A stretch of 64,000 bases of DNA from JAGVSZ01 sp019137045 (GTDB lineage: Bacteria > Pseudomonadota > Gammaproteobacteria > Burkholderiales > SG8-39): contig JAXMFT010000001.1 of NCBI GenBank assembly GCA_046347635.1, positions 62,001 to 126,000 on the forward strand. The letters are read 5' to 3'. Every line of letters begins with the position of its first letter. Position 1 is the first letter of the stretch. Below are positions 45,249-52,691 of the stretch, piece after piece. Below the pieces are notes generated by a model, which saw only the letters and a list, made by a program, of their open reading frames with translations, did no database searches and was not told where the DNA came from. The translations under genes and the position numbers were made by a program.

Positions 45249-46271
45249 AGCGCGGCATTGTGCTGGGGCCAGACGCCCCCCGCAAGCGGCGAGAGCGCGC
45301 CGCAGCCCGCCGCGGCGGCGGCCGACATCGTGCTCCTGCTGCCGCTCGACGCGCCCGACTTCCGGGGCGCGGCGGACGCGGTGCGCCAGGGCTTCCTCGC
45401 CGCGGCGGCGCGCAGCCCGACGAAGGCGCGCATCGCCGTGCGCGCCACCGACGCGGGCGCGGAGAGCGTCGTAGCCGCTTACGGCGCGGCGGTCGAGGCC
45501 GGCGCGAAGGCGGTCGTCGGGCCGATGACGCGCAGCGGCGTCGCCGCGCTCGCGGCGAGCGGCAAGGTGGCCGTGCCGACGCTCGCGCTCAACCAGCCCG
45601 AGGGCGACGTGGCGGTGAAGCGGCCGCTCTACGCGTTCGGTCTCGGGGTCGAGGGCGAGTCCCGGCACGTCGCCCGCCTCGCGTGGCGCGACGGCGCGCG
45701 CAACGTGGTCGTGGTGAGCACGCCCGGAGCGCTCGGCAAGCGCACGCGCGAAGCGTTCGTCGACGAGTGGCTCGTGCTCGGCGGCGTCGTCACCGACGTG
45801 CTGGAGGTGCTGCCCGGCGCCGATCCCGCGGCGCTGCGCGCCGCGGTGGAGCGCAAGCCCGCCGACGCGCTCTTCCTCGCCGCCGGGGGCGAGACCGCGC
45901 GCAGCCTGCGCCTGCAGATCGGCGGGCAGCTGCCGGTGTACGCGACCTCGCAGGTCAACACCGCGCCGGCGGACCGGCTGCGCAACTTCGACCTCGCCGG
46001 CGTGCGCTTCGTCGACATGCCGTGGATCGTGCAGCCCGACCATCCGTCGGCGGCGGGATTCGCGCGCCCGGCGGGCCTCGAAGGCGACGCCGCGCGCTTC
46101 TACGCGCTCGGCATCGACGCCCACCGGATCGTCATGGCCCTCCTCGACGGCGAGCGCACGTTCGAGGTCCAGGGCGTCACCGGACGGATCACGCTCGCGG
46201 CCGACGGCACGATCGACCGGCGCCCGCTCCCGGCGACGTTCCGCGACGGGCGCTGCGTGGCGCTGGAGTGA
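45201..46271 (+). CDS. lpoA: Penicillin-binding protein activator LpoA-like (short form)
   Basis: A 356-residue exported protein corresponding to the C-terminal periplasmic-binding-protein-like domain of LpoA/LppC: DIVLLLPLDAPDFRGAADAVRQGF, VGPMTRSGVAALA, ALNQPEG, YAFGLGVEGESRHVARLA and PVYATSQVN are all family segments. In enterobacteria LpoA activates PBP1A; the N-terminal TPR domain of that protein is missing here, as in other betaproteobacteria. Residues 1-23 form a signal peptide, but I do not see a canonical lipobox (AALC has leucine before the cysteine). It begins the conserved operon lpoA-yraN-diaA-dolP, divergent from rsmI. Confidence 0.85.
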   Translation: MLPRSLRLASAALALHSAALCWGQTPPASGESAPQPAAAAADIVLLLPLDAPDFRGAADAVRQGFLAAAARSPTKARIAVRATDAGAESVVAAYGAAVEAGAKAVVGPMTRSGVAALAASGKVAVPTLALNQPEGDVAVKRPLYAFGLGVEGESRHVARLAWRDGARNVVVVSTPGALGKRTREAFVDEWLVLGGVVTDVLEVLPGADPAALRAAVERKPADALFLAAGGETARSLRLQIGGQLPVYATSQVNTAPADRLRNFDLAGVRFVDMPWIVQPDHPSAAGFARPAGLEGDAARFYALGIDAHRIVMALLDGERTFEVQGVTGRITLAADGTIDRRPLPATFRDGRCVALE

Positions 46272-46621
46272 GTCCCTCGCGGCAGCGCGACGGGGCCGCG
46301 GCCGAGGCGCTCGCCGCCGCGTACCTCGAGCGCCAGGGGCTCGCGATCCTCGCGCGCAACTACCGCTGCCGCGGCGGCGAGATCGACCTGGTGGCGCGCG
46401 AGGGCGCGACGCTCGTGTTCGTCGAGGTGCGGCTGCGGCGCTCGACGAGGTTCGGCGGCGCCGGCGCGAGCGTCGACGCGCGCAAGCGCGCGCGCATCCT
46501 GACCGCGGCCCGGCACTACCTCGGGGCGCGCGCGCAGCCGGCCTGCCGCTGCGACGTGCTCGCGCTCGACGCGCTCGACCCCGCGCGCATCGAATGGATC
46601 AGGGACGCCTTCGGTGCCTAG
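46268..46621 (+). CDS. yraN: YraN family (UPF0102) endonuclease-like protein
   Basis: A 117-residue protein with the YraN nuclease-like core: EALAAAYLERQGLAILARNYRCRGGEIDLVARE supplies the acidic residues and FVEVRLRRSTRFGGA the E-x-K-like part; here the usual VK is VR. The family resembles Holliday-junction resolvases, but activity is not well established. GTG 46268 overlaps the lpoA stop (GTGA). The end overlaps the next gene by 8 bp. Confidence 0.9.
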   Translation: MSPSRQRDGAAAEALAAAYLERQGLAILARNYRCRGGEIDLVAREGATLVFVEVRLRRSTRFGGAGASVDARKRARILTAARHYLGARAQPACRCDVLALDALDPARIEWIRDAFGA

Positions 46622-46991
46622 GCCCGGGCTCCGCGCCCTCGCCGGGCTCGCGCTGCTCGCGGCCGCCCTCGCCGCGCCCGCGCAGACGGTCAGGCTGCTC
46701 GTGCAGAGCTCGCCGCTCGCGGGCTACCGCTACGCCGAGGGCGTGCAGGTGTGGCCCGAGCTCGCGGTCGGCGACCGGCTCGATCTCGTGCGCGAGCCGG
46801 ACAACGCGTACGACCGCAACGCGGTGCGCGTCGACTGGCGCGGGCGCAAGCTCGGCTACGTGCCGCGCGCCGAGAACGAGGCGCTCGCCTGGGCGATGGA
46901 CCGCGGCGAAAGGGTGAGCGCACGCATCAGCCGGCTGCGGGTGCACCCCAATCCGCGTTTGCGCATCGAGTTCGAGGTCTTCGTCGAGTAG
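46614..46991 (+). CDS. HIRAN domain protein with signal peptide
   Basis: A 125-residue protein. Residues 1-24 form a signal peptide (LRALAGLALLAAALAAPAQT), followed by a HIRAN domain of about 95 residues with the motifs LVQSSPLAGYRYAEG, LDLVREPDNAYDRNAVRV, GRKLGYVPRAENEALA and a closing LRIEFEVFVE strand. HIRAN in eukaryotic HLTF binds DNA 3' ends, while exported stand-alone versions in bacteria have no known role. GTG 46614 overlaps yraN by 8 bp. This gene is not part of the enterobacterial yraN-diaA arrangement. Confidence 0.8.
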   Translation: MPRPGLRALAGLALLAAALAAPAQTVRLLVQSSPLAGYRYAEGVQVWPELAVGDRLDLVREPDNAYDRNAVRVDWRGRKLGYVPRAENEALAWAMDRGERVSARISRLRVHPNPRLRIEFEVFVE

Positions 46992-47083
46992 GCGGGCGTG
47001 CCCGGCCGCGCAGCCGCGGGCGCCGCGTCGCCGCCCGGCGACACTCGCCGCTGCGGCGGCGCGACAGCGCGGGACGGCGGCGC

Positions 47084-47089
47084 TAGAAT
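47084..47089 (+). promoter_or_regulatory. -10 hexamer upstream of the diaA-like gene
   Basis: TAGAAT in the gap after the HIRAN gene. It overlaps an in-frame ATG at 47088, which argues against that ATG as the start of the SIS-domain protein. Confidence 0.4.
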
Positions 47090-47126
47090 GCGCGCACCGC
47101 AGAGCGACTCATTGCCCCAGCGTCTA

Positions 47127-47723
47127 GTGCCTATCGACCTCGCCGCCCGCGTCAGCCGGCACTTCTCGGACAGCGCCCAGACGAAGCTCGCCGCTGCCGC
47201 AGCGCTCGCGCCGGCGATCGTGGGCGCCACGCAGCTCATGGTCCGCTGCCTGATGGCGAACGGCAAGATTCTCGCCTGCGGCAACGGCGGGTCGGCGGCC
47301 GACGCGCAGCACTTCGCCGCCGAGCTCCTGAACCGCTTCGAGCGCGAGCGTCCCGGCCTCGCCGCGCTGGCGCTCACCACCGACACCTCCACGCTGACCT
47401 CGATCGCGAACGACTACGACTACGTCCAGGTGTTCTCGAAGCAGGTGCTCGCGCTCGGCCAGCCGAACGACGTCCTGCTCGCGCTCTCGACGTCCGGGAG
47501 CTCCCCGAACGTCGTCGCCGCCGTCCAGGCCGCGCACGAGCGCGAGATGAAGGTGGTGGCGCTCACCGGGCGCGGCGGCGGGGAGATCGGCCGGCGGCTC
47601 GCCGCCGGCGACGTCCACGTCTGCGTGCCGCACGACCGCACCGCGCGCATTCAGGAAGTGCACCTGCTCTCGCTGCACTGCCTGTGCGACGGCATCGACT
47701 GTCTCCTGCTCGGAATGGAGTGA
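47127..47723 (+). CDS. SIS-domain phosphoheptose isomerase/DiaA-like protein
   Basis: A 198-residue sugar isomerase-fold protein. CGNGGSAADAQHFAAELLNRFE is the SIS signature, followed by IANDYDYVQVFSKQV, LLALSTSGSSPNVV, and the C-terminal RIQEVHLLSLHCLCDGID. Sedoheptulose-7-phosphate isomerase (GmhA) makes the precursor of LPS heptose, whereas DiaA in this genomic position promotes DnaA assembly at the replication origin. The sequence has features of both, and in betaproteobacteria the same gene is often assigned GmhA. GTG 47127 is chosen by homology to MDLIARV-type N-termini; TTG 47112 is possible. Confidence 0.82.
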   Translation: MPIDLAARVSRHFSDSAQTKLAAAAALAPAIVGATQLMVRCLMANGKILACGNGGSAADAQHFAAELLNRFERERPGLAALALTTDTSTLTSIANDYDYVQVFSKQVLALGQPNDVLLALSTSGSSPNVVAAVQAAHEREMKVVALTGRGGGEIGRRLAAGDVHVCVPHDRTARIQEVHLLSLHCLCDGIDCLLLGME

Positions 47724-47731
47724 CCCCACGC

Positions 47732-48346
47732 ATGATCCGCCTCGCGCTCTTCTCGCTCGCCGCTCTCGCCGCCGGACTCCAGGGGTGCGCGCCGCTCATC
47801 GTCGGGGGCGCGGTCGCCGGCGGAGCGATGGTCGCGGTCGACCGGCGCCCGCCCGACATCATGGCCTCCGACGAGCGCATCGAGCTCCAGGCCACCGACC
47901 GGATCAACGGTCTCTTCAAGGACAAGGGGCACATCAACGTCACGAGCTTCAATCGCCAGGTGCTGCTCACCGGCGAGGCGCCGACCGAGGCGCTCAAGCA
48001 GGAGGCGGAGCGCGCGGCGGCGACCACCCCGGAAGTGAAGTCGGTCGTCAACGAGCTCGTGATCGGCCCCCCGAGCGAGCTCGGCGCGCGCTCCAACGAC
48101 ACGTACATCACCAGCCTCGTGAAGTCGCGCTTCGTGACCGCGCAGAAATTCAATCCGATCCACGTCAAGGTGGTCACCGAGCGCGCGACCGTGTACCTGA
48201 TGGGGCTGGTGACCCGGCGCGAGGCCGACGACGCCACCCAGATCGCGCGCACGACGAACGGCGTGAAGCGCGTGGTGCGGGTGTTCGAGTACATCCCCGA
48301 CCCGCCGCCGGCGAAGCCCGCGAGCGCCGCGCCGCCCAAGGAGTGA
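47732..48346 (+). CDS. dolP: BON-domain outer-membrane lipoprotein DolP (YraP)
   Basis: A 204-residue lipoprotein. The signal sequence ends GLQGC, a clear lipobox with cysteine at residue 19. Two BON domains follow: the first around DERIELQATDRINGLFKDKGHINVTSFNRQVLLTGEAPTE, the second with HVKVVTERATVYLMGLVTRREADDATQIARTTNGVKRVVRVFEY. DolP maintains outer-membrane integrity and supports the BAM complex in enterobacteria. It is 8 bp after the SIS gene, keeping the conserved order. The C-terminus is a short proline-alanine tail. Confidence 0.92.
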   Translation: MIRLALFSLAALAAGLQGCAPLIVGGAVAGGAMVAVDRRPPDIMASDERIELQATDRINGLFKDKGHINVTSFNRQVLLTGEAPTEALKQEAERAAATTPEVKSVVNELVIGPPSELGARSNDTYITSLVKSRFVTAQKFNPIHVKVVTERATVYLMGLVTRREADDATQIARTTNGVKRVVRVFEYIPDPPPAKPASAAPPKE

Positions 48347-48456
48347 CGCCGCGCGGCGGCGGCCGCGCGCCACCGGCCGCCGGCCCCTGCGTCCCACGCG
48401 CGCGGCCCGCGCGCCGTTTGTGCAACGCGTCGCAGGTCTGCCGCGCAACCCTTTGA

Positions 48457-48462
48457 TATAGT
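48457..48462 (+). promoter_or_regulatory. -10-like TATAGT close to the di-iron protein start
   Basis: TATAGT inside CTTTGATATAGTTCGC, the only AT-rich stretch in the 126-bp gap. The expected transcription start at about 48469 is only about four bases before ATG 48473. Confidence 0.4.
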
Positions 48463-48472
48463 TCGCGCCACC

Positions 48473-49342
48473 ATGTCCGCAAAGATGATCTATCCGCAGG
48501 CTTTCAGAACGCTCGAGCGGGTCCGCTGGCGGCTCGAGTCGGACGTGCCGTGGGGGGACTTTGCCGCCGACAGGCTCTCCGACGAGCAGGCGCGGACGAT
48601 CAAGATGAACGCCATCACCGAGTGGTCGGCGCTGCCGGCCACCGAGATGTTCCTGCGGGACAACATCCACGACAGCGACTTCTCGGCGTTCATGTCGGTG
48701 TGGTTCTACGAGGAGCAGAAGCACGCGCTGGTGCTGATCGAGTACCTGCGGCGCTTCCGCCCCGACCTCGCGCCGACCGAGGGCGAGCTGCACGCGGTGC
48801 GGTTCGGCTTCGACCCGGCGCCGCCGTTCGAGACCCTGATGCTGCACTTCTGCGGCGAGCTGCGCCTCACGCACTGGTACCGGCGCGCCGCCCAGTGGCA
48901 CACCGAGCCGGTGATCAAGGCGATCTACGCGCTCATGTCGGGCGACGAGGCGCGCCACGCCGGCGTGTACCGCCAGTACATGAAGCGCGCGATCGAGCGC
49001 ACCGGCGACGAGGCGCGCGCGGCCTTCGCCCGCATCGGGATGCTGATGGCGAGCTCGGGGCGCAGCGGCAAGCCGCTCCACCCCACCAACCTGCACGTGA
49101 ACCGCGCCCTCTACCCGCGCGACACGGTGCAGTCGAAGCTGCCCGATCCCGACTGGCTGGAGCGCTGGCTCGACGAGCAGATCCGCTTCGACCGCGCCTG
49201 GGAGGGCAAGGTCGTCGGCGCGATCCTGCGCAACCTCGCGGTGCTGTTCCGCAGCCCCATCGCCACGGTCCAGGACCTGAACCGGTACCGGAAGGCGCTC
49301 GCGCCGCGCGCGCAGCCGGCGGCGACCCTCGAGCCGGCCTGA
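48473..49342 (+). CDS. Ferritin-like di-iron protein (acyl-ACP desaturase-like)
   Basis: A 289-residue helical protein with a probable di-iron four-helix bundle. ITEWSALPATEMF supplies the first glutamate, FYEEQKHALVLIEYL the first ExxH, CGELRLTHWYRRA another glutamate, and SGDEARHAGVYRQYM the second DExxH. The arrangement resembles acyl-ACP desaturase and related ferritin-like oxygenases. The substrate is unknown; the opening WRLESDVPWGDFAADRLSDEQ recalls a family of uncharacterised proteobacterial proteins. There is no ribosome site before ATG 48473; the next in-frame ATG is 48485. Nothing in the neighbourhood (LPS heptose and cell-envelope genes) identifies the pathway. Confidence 0.75.
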   Translation: MSAKMIYPQAFRTLERVRWRLESDVPWGDFAADRLSDEQARTIKMNAITEWSALPATEMFLRDNIHDSDFSAFMSVWFYEEQKHALVLIEYLRRFRPDLAPTEGELHAVRFGFDPAPPFETLMLHFCGELRLTHWYRRAAQWHTEPVIKAIYALMSGDEARHAGVYRQYMKRAIERTGDEARAAFARIGMLMASSGRSGKPLHPTNLHVNRALYPRDTVQSKLPDPDWLERWLDEQIRFDRAWEGKVVGAILRNLAVLFRSPIATVQDLNRYRKALAPRAQPAATLEPA

Positions 49343-49385
49343 GCCCGGACCGCCGCGGGCGGCCCTCGCGCCGAGCAGCGCGCCG

Positions 49386-49889
49386 ATGAGCGCCCCCGCC
49401 TTCGAACGCAAGCTGTGCGCGCCGCACGCGCTCGCCGCCGCCGCGCTCGCCCTGCCCCGCCCCGTCGTCTTCACGAACGGCGTCTTCGACGTCCTGCATC
49501 GCGGCCACGTGACTTATCTCGCGCAGGCGCGCGCGCTCGGCGCGAGCCTGGTGGTCGCGGTCAACTCCGACGCGTCGGTGCGGCGCCTCGGCAAGGGCGC
49601 CGACCGCCCGGTCAACCCGCTCGCCGACCGCGTGGCGGTGCTCGCCGCGCTCGAAGCGGTGAGCCTGGTGACGTGGTTCGACGAAGACACGCCGCTCGCC
49701 CCGATCCTCGCCTGCCGGCCCGACGTCCTGGTGAAGGGCGGCGACTGGAAGGTGGCCGACATCGTGGGGGCGCAGGAAGTGACCGCGTGGGGCGGCGCCG
49801 TGCACTCGATCCCGTTCGTCCACGAGCGCTCGACCTCGGCCCTGCTGCGCAGGATCCGCGCGGCGGATGCGGGCGCGCCGGGGAAGTAG
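49386..49889 (+). CDS. rfaE2: D-glycero-beta-D-manno-heptose 1-phosphate adenylyltransferase
   Basis: A 167-residue nucleotidyltransferase that activates heptose-1-phosphate with ATP for LPS core synthesis. The cytidylyltransferase-like signature VFTNGVFDVLHRGHVTYL carries the HxGH motif, followed by LGASLVVAVNSDASVRRLGKG and VLVKGGDWKVADIVGAQEV; FVHERSTSALLRRI closes the domain. In enterobacteria this is the C-terminal half of HldE; here the kinase half is absent, as in betaproteobacteria with split rfaE1/rfaE2. It converges with the GNAT gene 8 bp further on. Confidence 0.93.
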   Translation: MSAPAFERKLCAPHALAAAALALPRPVVFTNGVFDVLHRGHVTYLAQARALGASLVVAVNSDASVRRLGKGADRPVNPLADRVAVLAALEAVSLVTWFDEDTPLAPILACRPDVLVKGGDWKVADIVGAQEVTAWGGAVHSIPFVHERSTSALLRRIRAADAGAPGK

Positions 49890-49897
49890 CGCGGCGA

Positions 49898-50389
49898 TCA
49901 ATCGTCCCGCAGCGCGAGCGCCATGAAGCGCGTGCCGGCGAGGGGCGTCTCGTAGTACGGGGCGATCTCGCGGAAACCGAGCGCCGCGTAGAGGCCGCGC
50001 GCCGCCGGCATGCGCTCGAGCGTGTCGAGCACGAGCCGCCGGTAGCCGATCGCGCGCGCGGCGCCCGTCACCGCGGCGGCGAGCGCCCCGCCGAGCCCGT
50101 GCCCGCGATGGTCCGGCTGCACGTAGAGCCGCTTGACCTCGCCCGTTTGCGCGTCGAACCGCCGCAGCGCGACGCAGCCGACCGGGTGCGCGCGGAAACA
50201 GGCGAGCACCAGCCGGCCGTCGGGCGGGGCGTATGCGCCCGGCAGGGTCGCGAGCTCCGCGGCGAAGCCCTGGAAGCCGAGGTCCTCCTGCAGCCACGCG
50301 GCGTACTCGAGAAAGAGCGCCCGCGCCGCGTCCACGTCCGCCGCGCCCGCCGCCCGGCGGATCGCGTAGCCCTCCGCTAACCGGGACAC
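49898..50389 (-). CDS. GNAT family N-acetyltransferase
   Basis: A 163-residue acetyltransferase. The acetyl-CoA-binding segment is VKRLYVQPDHRGHGLGGAL (motif A, R/Q-x-x-G-x-G/A-like), with YRRLVLDTLERMPAARGLYAALGF as motif B. The substrate is unknown; the shape LFLEYAAWLQEDLGFQGF near the N-terminus resembles a widespread small GNAT group. ATG 50389 lies within the last codons of the SPOR gene (13-bp overlap), so it is co-transcribed with birA. Confidence 0.82.
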   Translation of the reverse strand: MSRLAEGYAIRRAAGAADVDAARALFLEYAAWLQEDLGFQGFAAELATLPGAYAPPDGRLVLACFRAHPVGCVALRRFDAQTGEVKRLYVQPDHRGHGLGGALAAAVTGAARAIGYRRLVLDTLERMPAARGLYAALGFREIAPYYETPLAGTRFMALALRDD

Positions 50390-51012
50390 TCGCGCACCTC
50401 CGCGCCGGGGAAACTGTCGCGCAGCTCCCCGAACCTCGCGCGCACCGGTTCCGGCGCGTCGCGCAGCTGCACGTACACGCGCGCCCCGGCGCCCTCGCGC
50501 GCCGCCGTCTCAATCCCGCGCACGCCGCGCCGGCGCAGCTCGTCCGCGCGCCTTACGGCCGCCTCCTCGCTGCGGAACACGCCGAGCGAGATCGCGTTGC
50601 GCCACTGCGGGTCGTCGTTCACGAGCGAAGAGTCCTCCACGCCCTGCCTGCGCAGCTCGGCGGCGCGCTGCACGGCCGCCGCCCGCGTCGCGAACGGCGG
50701 CAGGTACACCCACCAGCGGGCCGGCTCGTCGACGCGCCGCAGGGCGACCTTGAGGCCGGCGGCAATGGCGCCCACCGCCTCCTCCGCGCGGCCCGCCTCG
50801 CCCGCGGCGATCGGGCCGAGCTCGAGGCACCCCGCCGGCCGCCGCGCACCGGCGATGCGCGCGAGCTCCTCCGGCCCGACGAGCTTCACCCGCTCGGGGT
50901 TGAGCTGCTGGGCGAACGGATCGCTGCCGCGCGCGGCGACGTGCTCGTCGTAGTAGCGCCAGGCGAAGAACGCGACGTTCGCGAACGCGAGGACGAGGAA
51001 GAGCGTCCTCAC
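50377..51012 (-). CDS. SPOR domain-containing membrane-anchored protein
   Basis: A 211-residue protein with an N-terminal membrane anchor (RTLFLVLAFANVAFFAW), a linker including LNPERVKLVGPEELARI, and a C-terminal SPOR domain (WWVYLPPFATRAAAVQRAAELRRQGVED and NAISLGVFRSEEAAVRRADELRRRG). SPOR domains bind denuded septal peptidoglycan, so a cell-division or envelope role is likely. This short form adjacent to birA is typical of betaproteobacteria. GTG 51012 overlaps the birA stop as GTGA. Confidence 0.85.
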   Translation of the reverse strand: MRTLFLVLAFANVAFFAWRYYDEHVAARGSDPFAQQLNPERVKLVGPEELARIAGARRPAGCLELGPIAAGEAGRAEEAVGAIAAGLKVALRRVDEPARWWVYLPPFATRAAAVQRAAELRRQGVEDSSLVNDDPQWRNAISLGVFRSEEAAVRRADELRRRGVRGIETAAREGAGARVYVQLRDAPEPVRARFGELRDSFPGAEVRECPG

Positions 51013-51830
51013 GCGACCGCCCTCAGGCTGACTTCCCCGGCGTAGAAGCGCCGCAGGCCCGCGTCGGTCTCCAGCAGGAACGCGCCGTCGTCCGCGATGC
51101 CCGCCGCCACCCCCGCGATCTCGCCGTCGGCCGGCGCGAGCAGCCGCACGCGCCGGCCCTGGAACGCGTGCCGCGCCTGCCACGCCGCGCGGAAGGGCGC
51201 GAACCCCTCGCGTTCGAAGCGCGCCAGCGCCACCGCGAGCGCGCCGAGGAGACGCCCCAGCACCGCGCTGCGCGAGCCGTACGCCACGCCGGTCAGGTCG
51301 GCGACCGGCTGGCCGATCGCCGCGCGCGCCTCGTCCGGAAGGCGGACGTTGATGCCGATGCCCACCACCGCGGCGAGCGGGCCGCGCGCATCGCCCTGCG
51401 CTTCCACCAGGATGCCGCCGAGCTTCGCCCCGGCGCGCAGGAGGTCGTTCGGCCACTTCAACGCCACGTCGCGCGCCCCGAGCGCGGCGAGCGCGTCCGC
51501 GCAGGCGACGCCGGCCACGAGCGGAAGCCCGGTGAGCAGGCCGGCCGCGCGCTCGAAGCGCCACAGGAGCGAGAAGGTGAGCCCGTCCCCGCGCCCCGAC
51601 ACCCAGCGCGCACCCTGGCGTCCGCGCCCGGCGCGCTGCAGCTCGCACGCGAGCGCCGTGCCGGTGGGCGCCCCGGCGCGCGCGCGGGCGGCGAGCACGG
51701 CGTTCGTCGAATCGCACGCGTCGACGAGCTCGACGCGAAGCGCCGCGCCTCCCGGCCCGAGGCCGGCGCGGATCGCGTCGAGCGCGAGCGCGTCGAGCGC
51801 GGCGTCAGGACGGGCGGCGGAGCGGGACAA
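51009..51830 (-). CDS. birA: Biotin-[acetyl-CoA-carboxylase] ligase, without DNA-binding domain
   Basis: About 273 residues of the biotin protein ligase catalytic region. Signatures: DACDSTNAVL, ELQRAGRGRQGARWVSGRGDGLTFS (biotinyl-AMP loop), ALKWPNDLL, KLGGILVEAQG and GIGINVRLP. There is no N-terminal winged helix, so it cannot act as the biotin-operon repressor. No ATG is available; TTG 51830 has a GGAG ribosome site 8 bp upstream and gives a sensible N-terminus, while the frame remains open upstream through coaX. It is adjacent to coaX, as in other betaproteobacteria. Confidence 0.88.
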   Translation of the reverse strand: MSRSAARPDAALDALALDAIRAGLGPGGAALRVELVDACDSTNAVLAARARAGAPTGTALACELQRAGRGRQGARWVSGRGDGLTFSLLWRFERAAGLLTGLPLVAGVACADALAALGARDVALKWPNDLLRAGAKLGGILVEAQGDARGPLAAVVGIGINVRLPDEARAAIGQPVADLTGVAYGSRSAVLGRLLGALAVALARFEREGFAPFRAAWQARHAFQGRRVRLLAPADGEIAGVAAGIADDGAFLLETDAGLRRFYAGEVSLRAVA

Positions 51831-51880
51831 GCGCTCGACTCCAGGCCGGGACGGGGACGGCGCGGCGATCCCGACCCATC

Positions 51881-52651
51881 TCAGGCGCCCGACTGCGCGA
51901 TCCGGTGCAACCCTTCGAGCACGAGGTTCTCGTGCAGCTGGAACGGCATGGCGAGCCGCGGCGCGAGCGCCTTCGCCGCCCCGCCGGAGAGGAGGCACGT
52001 GAGCTCGGGGTAGTTGCGGTGATGGAGCTGGAAGAGGCGCTCGACCGCGCCCGCCTGGGCGTGCTGGCAGCCGCTGACGATCGCGTCGACCGTCTGCGTC
52101 GGGTGGTCGGCGTACTGCCCGTCCGTGTCGGGGAGCGCGGCGGTGCCCTCGTGGAGCGAGCGGATCATCAGCCCCACGCCGGGCAGGATCACGCCGCCGC
52201 TGAAGAGTCCCGCCGCGTTCACGAAGTCGATGGTGGTCGCCGTGCCGCACACCACGACGAGCACGGGGCGGCCGTCCACGAGCGCGCGCGCGCCGATCAT
52301 CGCCGCCCAGCGGTCGGAGCCGAGCTGCGCCGGGTTGCGATAGCCGTTCTTCACCCCGCACTGCTCGGCCGCGGACACGAGCCACTGCGGGGCCGGCGCG
52401 TCCGGCCAGACCTCCAGGCAGCGCAGCATCGACGCGCGCACGCGCGTGCCGGCGACGTTCGAGATCACGATCCGAGCCGGCGCGCGCAGCCGGCGCCAGC
52501 CCGCGGCGAGCTCCGGAATCTCCGCCAGCAGGAGGTGGCCCGAGTCGAGGCAGTTCCCGGCGGCGGCGCCGGGCGCGCCGGCGCGGTAGCGCCCCCACTT
52601 CACGAAAGTGTTGCCGATGTCGATCAGCAGGTGGTAGTGCGACTGCGGCAT
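51881..52651 (-). CDS. coaX: Type III pantothenate kinase
   Basis: A 256-residue actin-fold kinase for the first step of CoA synthesis. It has the phosphate loop LLIDIGNTFVKWG, GSDRWAAMIGAR, the metal/substrate-binding VVVCGTATTIDFV and LPGVGLMIRSLHEGTAALP, and LLSGGAAKALAPRL near the C-terminus, all diagnostic for the CoaX rather than the CoaA type. ATG 52651 begins the coaX-birA-SPOR-GNAT operon on the minus strand. Confidence 0.94.
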   Translation of the reverse strand: MPQSHYHLLIDIGNTFVKWGRYRAGAPGAAAGNCLDSGHLLLAEIPELAAGWRRLRAPARIVISNVAGTRVRASMLRCLEVWPDAPAPQWLVSAAEQCGVKNGYRNPAQLGSDRWAAMIGARALVDGRPVLVVVCGTATTIDFVNAAGLFSGGVILPGVGLMIRSLHEGTAALPDTDGQYADHPTQTVDAIVSGCQHAQAGAVERLFQLHHRNYPELTCLLSGGAAKALAPRLAMPFQLHENLVLEGLHRIAQSGA

Positions 52652-52691
52652 GGCGGGGGCGAGTTTACCGCGCCGACCGGCGCGGGCGGAG

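Noticed and set aside
47088..47126. ATG 47088 as start of the SIS-domain protein
   Set aside because: It overlaps the TAGAAT -10 element and adds 13 residues not present in homologues; GTG 47127 fits better.
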